From JANWZL01 sp041640815 (GTDB taxonomy: Bacteria > Pseudomonadota > Gammaproteobacteria > Burkholderiales > Thiobacillaceae), in contig JBEPZO010000029.1 of the NCBI GenBank assembly GCA_041640815.1, positions 1 through 26,027 on the forward strand: a stretch of DNA of 26,027 nt. Reading direction: 5' to 3'. Shown here piece by piece: positions 16,253 through 22,012 of the stretch (position 1 is its first letter; every line of letters begins with the position of its first letter). Below the pieces are notes generated by a model. It made no database searches. It was not told the DNA's origin and saw nothing but the letters and a program-made list of their open reading frames with translations. The translations under genes and the position numbers were made by a program.

Positions 16253-16920
16253 GCGTCCAACACATAGCCCATGCCGCGCACGGTGCGGATGAGCTTTACT
16301 TCAAAGCCGTCGTCGATCTTGCTGCGCAGCCGCCTGACCGCCACGTCGATGACGTTTGTGTCGGAATCGAAGTTCATGTCCCAGACCTCGGAGGCGATCA
16401 GGGCGCGCGGCAGTACCTCGCCACGGCGGCGCAGGAACAGCTCCAGCAGGGCGAACTCTTTGGCGGTGAGCGCGATACGGCGGCCGCCGCGCGTCACCCG
16501 GCGGCGCAGCGGATCGAGCTCCAGGTCCGCCACCTTAAGCAGATCCGGGCTGGCGGGGGCACGGCCACGGCGCAACAGGGTGCGCACGCGGGCGAGCAGC
16601 TCGGCGAAGGCGAAGGGTTTGACCAGATAATCATCAGCGCCGAGTTCCAACCCCTGCACCCGATCTTCCACCCGGTCGCGCGCGCTGAGGAAGAGCACCG
16701 GCAGATCACGGCCTGCGGCGCGCAGCGCCTTGAGCACTTGCCAGCCATTCAGACCCGGCAGCAGCACGTCCAGGATGGCGAGGTCGTAGTCCTCGGTGAG
16801 CGCCAGATGCAGCCCGTCAGCCCCGGTAGACGCGAGATCGGTCACGAAACCGGCCTCGCTTAAACCCTGCTTGAGGTATTCACCAGTCTTGGGCTCATCT
16901 TCGACGATGAGGATCTTCAT
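16249..16920 (-). CDS. cusR: Copper-type response regulator, CusR/CopR (OmpR family)
   Basis: The 223-residue regulator has a receiver domain starting MKILIVEDEPKTGEYLKQGL, with phospho-acceptor D51 in LAILDVLLPGLNGW and conserved K101 in YLVKPFAF. An OmpR-type winged-helix domain (about 125-223) carries LTAKEFALLELFLRR, VWDMNFDSDTNVIDVAVRRLRSKID and RTVRGMGYVL, phrases typical of CusR, CopR and IrlR. The ATG at 16920 matches the family start; the frame runs on to 16956 without support. No strong Shine-Dalgarno site is visible. It is first of the coupled cusR-cusS-methyltransferase operon. A CusR-box-like palindrome (16948-16963) lies 27 bases upstream and implies autoregulation. Confidence 0.92.
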   Translation of the reverse strand: MKILIVEDEPKTGEYLKQGLSEAGFVTDLASTGADGLHLALTEDYDLAILDVLLPGLNGWQVLKALRAAGRDLPVLFLSARDRVEDRVQGLELGADDYLVKPFAFAELLARVRTLLRRGRAPASPDLLKVADLELDPLRRRVTRGGRRIALTAKEFALLELFLRRRGEVLPRALIASEVWDMNFDSDTNVIDVAVRRLRSKIDDGFEVKLIRTVRGMGYVLDA

Positions 16921-16947
16921 GACTGCGGCTACTCGGCGCGATGGAGA

Positions 16948-16963
16948 ATGACGCAATTGTAAT
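16948..16963. promoter_or_regulatory. CusR-box-like palindrome in the divergent copper promoter region
   Basis: ATGACGCAATTGTAAT closely matches the enterobacterial CusR box as I recall it (ATGACAANNTTGTCAT), differing at both A positions and at one base in the right half. It lies between cusR and the first plus-strand copper gene. A minus-strand promoter with CTGACC (16985-16980) and TACAAT (16961-16956), spacer 18, would overlap it. A second copy of the same pattern occurs at 20601-20616. Binding by the local CusR-like regulator is inferred. Confidence 0.6.
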
Positions 16964-17030
16964 GCTCACGTCAGCGCGAGGTCAGGAAGCCGCTGCCATC
17001 ATGCACCCGTACCTGGAGTCGGAGCCGGCC

Positions 17031-17318
17031 ATGCGTCTGCGTCTTGTTCTCGCCCTCCTAGCCTCGACGGCGCTGCTTGCCTTTGCCGAAGCGCCGCCCG
17101 CGGTCACCCATCCACAAGTCGTTTACCGTCCCGTGTTGGCGGACTACGCCCCCTACCGCGAGGGCGAGCTACTCGACTGGCGTGCGGTCAACGACCTGGT
17201 GGCGCGTTTGGGCGGCCACATGGGGCATACCGAGCAGGCAGCGCACCGTCATGAGCCAGCGGCGGCGGGCGTGCCCACCCAGCCGGCAGCAGGCGGGCAA
17301 GCACCACAGCGACCATGA
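17031..17318 (+). CDS. Small secreted protein of copper operon, function unknown
   Basis: The 95-residue product has a Sec signal peptide (about 1-19, LRLVLALLASTALLAFA). The mature part holds YRPVLADYAPYREGELLDWRA followed by NDLVARLGGHMGH and a His-containing, Pro/Ala/Gln-rich tail (H63, H66, H72, H74). Similar small proteins precede TolC-like genes in copper clusters of other betaproteobacteria, as far as I recall, but I know of no assigned function. The histidines and methionine could bind copper; this is inferred. GGAG (17021-17024) lies 6 bases before the ATG at 17031, while upstream in-frame starts from 16941 would overlap the regulatory site. Its stop overlaps the next start (ATGA, 17315-17318), so the genes are coupled. 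Confidence 0.75.
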   Translation: MRLRLVLALLASTALLAFAEAPPAVTHPQVVYRPVLADYAPYREGELLDWRAVNDLVARLGGHMGHTEQAAHRHEPAAAGVPTQPAAGGQAPQRP

Positions 17319-18724
17319 CACGGCCTCCTGGCGTTCGCTTCGCCCTGGCCTTGTCTGGCCTGAGCCTGCTGAGCGGCTGTGCCAGCTTCAGCCCAGACGG
17401 CGGTTTTGCCGAGGTCCAGACGCTGGCGCAGGCGCGCTTGGGGGCCGCGCCGCAGCGCATGACCACACAGGCCGATGTGGCGCGCCTGAGCGAGGAGGTG
17501 GCGCGTCTGCTCGCCGCACCGCTCACCGCCGATACCGCCATGCAGATTGCCATCATCAACAACCGCGGCCTGCAGGCCCAGTTTGCCGAGCTGGGCATCG
17601 CCGAGGCCGAGCTGGTGCAGGCGAGCCGACCACGCAATCCCGGTTTCAGTTACGGCCGCTTCAGCCAGGGCGATGAGCGGGAATTCGAGCGCAGCTTCCT
17701 GTTCGATCTGATGTGGCTCATCACCCAGCCCGCGCGCCGCGAGATCGAGCAGCGCCGCCTCGCGCACACCCAGCTCAAACTCGCCGCCGAGGTCGTGCAG
17801 CTGGCGCAGGCCACCCGCCAGGCCTGGTACACAGCGGTGGCCGCGCAAGAGACGGTGCGCCACCTGGAAGAGGCCGTCACCGCGGCGCGCGCCGGGGCCG
17901 AGCTGGCGGCCCGTATGGCCGAGGTGGGCAATTTCAGCCGCCTGCGCCAGCAGCGCGAGCAGCTCTTCTATGCCGAGCTCGCAGCGGAACTCGCGCGCGC
18001 CCGCCAGGCCGCGGTGCGCGAGCGCGAGCGGCTCACCCGGCTCATGGGGCTTGCCGGTGCGCAGCGCGACTACCGTTTGCCCGACCGCCTACCCGATCTT
18101 CCGGCAACCCCCCTCGACGAGCCGGAACTGATCCGCCAGGCCATGGAAAGCCGCCTGGACGTGCGCATGGCGCGCGAAGAGCTGGCAGGGCTGGCGAAGA
18201 ACCTGGGCCTTAGCCGCAGCACGGGCTTCATCAACGTGCTGGAGGTGGGCTGGCTCAACAGCACATCCAGCGATGCCCCAGTCAAGCGCGGTTACGAGAT
18301 CGAATTGAGACTGCCCGTGTTCGACTGGGGGCAGGCGCGCACCGCCCGCGCCGAGGCCCTCTACACCCAGGCCCTGCACCGGGTGGCGGAGATCGCCGCC
18401 AATGCCCAGTCGGAAGTGGCCGAGGCCTATGACGCCTACCGCGCCGCCTACGACCTCGCCCGGCATTACCGCGACGAGATCCTGCCTTTGCGCGCGCGCA
18501 TCGCCGAGGAGAGCCTGTTGCGCTACAACGGCATGCTGATCGGTGTGTGGGACCTGCTTGCTGAGGCCCGCCAGCGCGTGCTGGGGATGCAGGCTGCCAG
18601 CCAAGCGCTGCGCGACTTCTGGATCGCCGAGACGAATCTCAAGATGGCGCTCAATGGCCAGGGCGCGGCGAGCCTGGCCTTGAGCAGTGGCCTGGTGCCG
18701 AGCGAGCCGGGAAAAGGACATTGA
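17315..18724 (+). CDS. TolC-family outer-membrane efflux lipoprotein
   Basis: The 469-residue protein has an N-terminal lipoprotein signal with lipobox LLSGC (C22), so the mature protein would be acylated and exported by the Lol system. The rest consists of long amphipathic, coiled-coil helices with two outer-membrane efflux repeats (roughly 75-250 and 275-450). Examples are QIAIINNRGLQAQFAELGIAEAELVQA and VGWLNSTSS then FDWGQARTARAEALYTQALH. It would form a trimeric channel across outer membrane and periplasm. The usual RND pump and adaptor genes are missing from the cluster, so its inner-membrane partner is unknown. It is coupled to the small secreted protein upstream; the multicopper oxidase begins 13 bases after its stop. 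Its sequence family is the one commonly found next to CopA-type oxidases rather than CusC. Confidence 0.87.
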   Translation: MTRPPGVRFALALSGLSLLSGCASFSPDGGFAEVQTLAQARLGAAPQRMTTQADVARLSEEVARLLAAPLTADTAMQIAIINNRGLQAQFAELGIAEAELVQASRPRNPGFSYGRFSQGDEREFERSFLFDLMWLITQPARREIEQRRLAHTQLKLAAEVVQLAQATRQAWYTAVAAQETVRHLEEAVTAARAGAELAARMAEVGNFSRLRQQREQLFYAELAAELARARQAAVRERERLTRLMGLAGAQRDYRLPDRLPDLPATPLDEPELIRQAMESRLDVRMAREELAGLAKNLGLSRSTGFINVLEVGWLNSTSSDAPVKRGYEIELRLPVFDWGQARTARAEALYTQALHRVAEIAANAQSEVAEAYDAYRAAYDLARHYRDEILPLRARIAEESLLRYNGMLIGVWDLLAEARQRVLGMQAASQALRDFWIAETNLKMALNGQGAASLALSSGLVPSEPGKGH

Positions 18725-18737
18725 CGAGGGCGCGCGC

Positions 18738-20099
18738 ATGGACCGCAGACGTTTTCTCACCGCCTCCGCCGCCACCCTGGGTGCCGGGGCGGTTTCGCGC
18801 GCTGCCCTGGCGGCGCTGCCTGAGATTGCGAGCGTCACCGATCCGGCCACCCGGCCGCCGCTCATGCCGCCCAACGGCCGCCCCTATCACCCGGTGGTCA
18901 CCTTGAACGGCTGGTCGCTGCCCTGGCGCATGCGGGATGGCTGGAAGGAGTTTCACCTGGTGGCTGAGCCGGTCACACGCGAGCTCGCCCCTGGCATGGT
19001 GGCACGTCTGTGGGGCTACAACGGCTCCAGCCCCGGCCCCACCATCGAGTGCGTCGAGGGCGACCGCGTGCGCATCTTCGTCACCAACCGGCTGCCCGAG
19101 CACACCAGCATCCACTGGCACGGCATCTTGCTGCCCAACGGCATGGATGGCGTGGGCGGGCTCACGCAGCCGCAGATCAAGCCGGGCAAGACCTTCGTCT
19201 ATGAATTCGAGCTCATCAAGTCCGGCACCTTCATGTACCACCCGCATGCCGACGAGATGGTGCAGATGGCCATGGGCATGATGGGCATGTTCATCGTCCA
19301 CCCCAAGGACCCCGAATTCATGCGCGTGGACCGCGACTACGTGTTCCTGCTCAACGCCTTCGACATCGAGCCCGGCAGCTACACGCCCAAGGTCAACACC
19401 ATGCTCGACTTCAACCTCTGGTGCTGGAACAGCCGTGTCTTCCCCGGCATCGACCACCTGGTGGCGCGTACCGGCGAGCGTGTGCGCATCCGCGCCGGCA
19501 ACCTGACCATGACCAACCACCCCCTGCACGTGCATGGCGTCGAGTTCGAGGTCACCTGCACCGACGGCGGCTGGGTGCCCAAGTCGGCGCGTTGGCCGGA
19601 GGTGACGGTGGACGTGGCCGTGGGCCAGATGCGCGCCTTCGAGTTCGTGGCGGAGCGGCCGGGCGACTGGGCCTTTCACTGCCACAAGTCGCACCACACC
19701 ATGAACGCCATGGGCCACAATGTGCCGACCATGATCGGTGTCGATCATCGCGGCCTCACCGAGCAGATCCAGCGCCTCGCGCCCGGCTATATGGTCATGG
19801 GCGAGCGTGGCATGGCCGACATGGGCGAGATGGAGATGGCCTTGCCGGACAACACCCTGCCGATGATGACCGGCTGGGGCCAGTACGGGCCGATCGAGAT
19901 GGGCGGCATGTTCACCGTGCTCAAGGTGCGCGATGACCAGCCGCCCGGCGACTACAGCGACCCGGGCTGGTACCGGCACCCGCCGGGCACGGTGGCCTAC
20001 GAGTGGACGGGCGCACCGCCCGAGGCCATCCGCCACGCCGGGCCGGCCGGCGAAGAACCCCCACTCAGGGCCGTCAAGCCGACGAAACATCCGCATTGA
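18738..20099 (+). CDS. Tat-exported multicopper oxidase
   Basis: The 453-residue protein has a twin-arginine signal (DRRRFLTASAATLGAG, 2-17). All four copper-ligand motifs are present: HWHG (126-129), HPHAD (168-172), HPLHVHG (261-267) and HCHKSHHTMNAM (314-325), the last giving type 1 ligands C315, H320 and a likely axial M325. It probably oxidises Cu(I) or organic substrates in the periplasm and contributes to copper tolerance. The region after the last motif is Met-rich (MGEMEM, LPMMTG, IEMGGM), as in copper-interacting oxidases. The ATG at 18738 has GAGGG (18726-18730) 7 bases upstream; the frame extends to 18687 inside the preceding gene. Length is shorter than Pseudomonas CopA and closer to two- or three-domain laccase-like enzymes. 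Confidence 0.93.
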   Translation: MDRRRFLTASAATLGAGAVSRAALAALPEIASVTDPATRPPLMPPNGRPYHPVVTLNGWSLPWRMRDGWKEFHLVAEPVTRELAPGMVARLWGYNGSSPGPTIECVEGDRVRIFVTNRLPEHTSIHWHGILLPNGMDGVGGLTQPQIKPGKTFVYEFELIKSGTFMYHPHADEMVQMAMGMMGMFIVHPKDPEFMRVDRDYVFLLNAFDIEPGSYTPKVNTMLDFNLWCWNSRVFPGIDHLVARTGERVRIRAGNLTMTNHPLHVHGVEFEVTCTDGGWVPKSARWPEVTVDVAVGQMRAFEFVAERPGDWAFHCHKSHHTMNAMGHNVPTMIGVDHRGLTEQIQRLAPGYMVMGERGMADMGEMEMALPDNTLPMMTGWGQYGPIEMGGMFTVLKVRDDQPPGDYSDPGWYRHPPGTVAYEWTGAPPEAIRHAGPAGEEPPLRAVKPTKHPH

Positions 20100-20108
20100 G
20101 GTGGCACG

Positions 20109-20597
20109 ATGCGCCAGAGCTTGTTTGCGTTTTTCCTCGTGATAAACCTCATCCTGGCGGCAGCAGCGTGGGCGCATGGCGAGGCGGCGCATGCCAGGTC
20201 GGCCATCACGAGTCGAGAACAGCTGCCGTGGGGCATTGCCGGTGACTTGAGCCGGGCCAACCGCACCATCGTCATCCGCGCGACCGACGCCATGCGCTTT
20301 CACCCCGACCGCATCGAGGTGCGTCTTAACGAGACCATCCGCTTCGTGATCCGCAACGAAGGCCGACTGATGCACGAAATGGTCATCGGCACCCAGACGG
20401 TGCTCGACGAGCATGCCGCACTGATGCGCAAGTTTCCCGACATGGCGCACGACGAGCCTTACATGGCCCATGTGCCCCCCGGCAAAAGCGGCGAGATCGT
20501 GTGGCATTTCAACCGTGCCGGCGACTTTGCCTACGCTTGCCTGATCCCCGGGCATTACGAGGCGGGCATGGTCGGTCGCATCCGGGTCAGGCCATGA
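20109..20597 (+). CDS. Periplasmic cupredoxin (plastocyanin-like copper protein)
   Basis: The 162-residue protein has a signal peptide (about 1-22, ending AAWA) and a cupredoxin domain over residues 50-162. Likely type 1 copper ligands are H89 in MHEMVIG and C144, H149 and M154 in ACLIPGHYEAGM. It may accept or donate electrons to the oxidase encoded just upstream or act as a copper carrier; this is inferred. The mature N-terminus HGEAAHA and the segment MRKFPDMAHDEPYMAH add further His and Met residues. Only 9 bases separate it from the oxidase gene. A CusR-like palindrome begins 3 bases after its stop. Confidence 0.9.
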   Translation: MRQSLFAFFLVINLILAAAAWAHGEAAHARSAITSREQLPWGIAGDLSRANRTIVIRATDAMRFHPDRIEVRLNETIRFVIRNEGRLMHEMVIGTQTVLDEHAALMRKFPDMAHDEPYMAHVPPGKSGEIVWHFNRAGDFAYACLIPGHYEAGMVGRIRVRP

Positions 20598-20600
20598 AAG

Positions 20601-20616
20601 ATGACGGGATTGTCAT
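20601..20616. promoter_or_regulatory. CusR-box-like palindrome upstream of the DUF411 gene
   Basis: ATGACGGGATTGTCAT matches the CusR box as I recall it (ATGACAANNTTGTCAT) at all fixed positions except two. The outer arms ATGAC and GTCAT are perfectly inverted. It starts 3 bases after the cupredoxin stop and 73 bases before the DUF411 ATG chosen here, suggesting a second transcription start for the downstream copper genes. TTGTCA (20610-20615) inside it resembles a -35 element, but no good -10 follows. It shares ATGACG..ATTGT.AT with the site at 16948-16963. Confidence 0.62.
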
Positions 20617-20688
20617 GCGCCGGTCAGCTTCCCGTGGCCATGGCCGCGTTAGGCTGTGGACATGTTCAAGCGGGATGCGGAGACGGTG

Positions 20689-21129
20689 ATGAAATCTATC
20701 CTACGCCTGGGCTGGCTGCTGGTGCTGCTCTCCCCCCTTGCCCTGCCTGCTGCCGGTCTGCCGGTGGTGGATGTCTACAAGAGCCCGAGCTGCGGCTGCT
20801 GCAACGACTGGATCCATCACCTCAAGCGCAACGGCTTCAAGGTGCGCGCCCACGACACGGACGACGTGGTCAGCCACAAATACCGCCTCGGTGTGCCGCC
20901 CGGCTATGGCTCCTGCCACACGGCGGAGGTGGGCGGCTACCTGGTGGAGGGCCATGTTCCAGCTAGGGAGATCAAGCGCCTGCTAAAGGAGAGACCCAAG
21001 GCCCGCGGCCTGACGGTGCCCGGCATGCCCATCGGTTCACCGGGCATGGAACAGGGTGCGCGCCGCGACCCCTACGAAGTGCTGTTGGTGCTGCCGGATG
21101 GCAGCACCCAGACCTATGCCCGTTATTGA
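20689..21129 (+). CDS. DUF411 family periplasmic metal-binding protein
   Basis: The 146-residue protein has a signal peptide (about 1-23) and matches DUF411, a family found with copper and silver resistance genes. The thioredoxin-like core begins VDVYKSPSCGCCNDW, with C35, C37 and C38. A second conserved site GYGSCHTAEVGGYLVEGHVP holds C76, H77 and H89, and PGMPIGSPGME (111-121) is also diagnostic. These cysteines, histidines and methionines probably bind a soft metal such as Cu(I). GGAG (20679-20682) lies 6 bases before the ATG at 20689; an in-frame ATG at 20656 lacks this and would spoil the signal peptide. The upstream spacer carries a CusR-like site. The CusF-like gene follows after about 21 bases. 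Confidence 0.9.
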   Translation: MKSILRLGWLLVLLSPLALPAAGLPVVDVYKSPSCGCCNDWIHHLKRNGFKVRAHDTDDVVSHKYRLGVPPGYGSCHTAEVGGYLVEGHVPAREIKRLLKERPKARGLTVPGMPIGSPGMEQGARRDPYEVLLVLPDGSTQTYARY

Positions 21130-21150
21130 ACGAGCAGCGAGGCCATGCCG

Positions 21151-21480
21151 ATGAAAATCGTAACCGCCATGATCATCAGCTTGAGCATCGCCCTTCCAGC
21201 CTGGGCCGATGCTAATCACGCGCAGCACGGTGGCCATGGGCAAACGGCCACGGCCGCTGGTCTGGCAGAGGGAGAGGTGCGCCGCGTGGACCATGCCCAG
21301 GGCCGGCTGACCCTGCGTCACGGCCCCATTGAGGCCCTCGGCATGCCGCCCATGACCATGGTCTTCCGCGTGCAGGATCCGGCCATGCTGGAGGGGCTCA
21401 AACCCGGCGACCGCGTCCGCTTCGAGGCCCAGCGCTTCAATGGCGCCTACACCATAACCCGGCTGGAAAAGAGCCGGTGA
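21151..21480 (+). CDS. CusF-like periplasmic copper-binding protein
   Basis: The 109-residue product has a signal peptide (about 1-19) and a small OB-fold domain of the CusF type. The block TLRHGPIEALGMPPMTMVFRV aligns with the Cu(I) site of E. coli CusF: H57 corresponds to H36, M68 and M70 to M47 and M49. The tryptophan that caps copper in E. coli (W44) is replaced by M65. The mature N-terminus is His-rich (NHAQHGGHG). In CusF systems the protein hands copper to an RND pump, but no pump is encoded here. GCGAGG (21137-21142) lies 8 bases before the ATG at 21151; an ATG at 21145 is possible but too close to that site. Its stop is 17 bases before the next start. Confidence 0.88.
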   Translation: MKIVTAMIISLSIALPAWADANHAQHGGHGQTATAAGLAEGEVRRVDHAQGRLTLRHGPIEALGMPPMTMVFRVQDPAMLEGLKPGDRVRFEAQRFNGAYTITRLEKSR

Positions 21481-21497
21481 TTCCGAAGGAGATCGTC

Positions 21498-21995
21498 ATG
21501 ATGACCACCACTCCCCGACTACTCACCCTGACCCTCGCCGTCCTCCTCACGCTTCCCCTTGCGGCAACCGCTCAGGCGCCGGCCAGCGGCGAACACAGCG
21601 CCCATCACCCCGAACCGGGCCAGACCGCGGCACCGTCTGAGACGGCAGCGGTTCAGGACCTGCGACAGGCCATGCGCGCCCGCATGGCGGAGATTCGCGC
21701 CACCCAGGATCCCGAGCGGCGCCGGCAATTGCTGGAGGCGCAGATGAAGGACATGGAGGCCATGCTGGATGCAGGACGATGTCCCATGCCGAGAGGCGGC
21801 ATGATGGGCGGGCGCGGCGGCCAGGGCATGATGAGCGGCATGCAGCGCGGCATGGGCTGCGGCATGATGGGGGGCGGCATGCCCCGTGGCCTGGGTGGGC
21901 CGGAGGGCGCCGCAGCGGATCTCGCCAGACGCCTAGAGGCGCTGGAGAAACGGGTCGATCTGCTGCAGATGCTGTTGCAACAGCAGGCGCGTTGA
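21498..21995 (+). CDS. Secreted Met/Gly-rich protein of copper locus, function unknown
   Basis: The 165-residue product has a signal peptide (about 1-26, ending ATAQA) and then a His-containing linker (GEHSAHHPEP). A charged helix follows at about 52-92, then a Met/Gly/Arg-rich stretch at 97-130 with ten methionines and C95 and C121. A final amphipathic helix with heptad-like leucines covers 140-162 (LARRLEALEKRVDLLQMLLQQ). Met-rich segments in periplasmic proteins often bind Cu(I) or Ag(I); that role is inferred. I do not recognise a named family. GAAGGAG (21485-21491) is 6 bases before the ATG at 21498; a GTG at 21477 overlapping the previous stop is the alternative. It converges on glgB with 17 bases between the stops, and no terminator hairpin was found there. 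Confidence 0.75.
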   Translation: MMTTTPRLLTLTLAVLLTLPLAATAQAPASGEHSAHHPEPGQTAAPSETAAVQDLRQAMRARMAEIRATQDPERRRQLLEAQMKDMEAMLDAGRCPMPRGGMMGGRGGQGMMSGMQRGMGCGMMGGGMPRGLGGPEGAAADLARRLEALEKRVDLLQMLLQQQAR

Positions 21996-22012
21996 CTGGC
22001 GCACCGCTCGGC

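Noticed and set aside
18651..20555. Long minus-strand open frame (634 codons) antisense to the oxidase and cupredoxin genes
   Set aside because: It lies opposite strongly supported copper genes. Its translation is His/Gly/Ala/Val-biased with no domain, as expected from the reverse of His/Met-rich, high-GC coding sequence.
13698..22000. Copper locus as a mobile island with transposase or attachment sites
   Set aside because: No integrase, transposase, tRNA or terminal repeats were seen, and base composition looks like the flanking genes.
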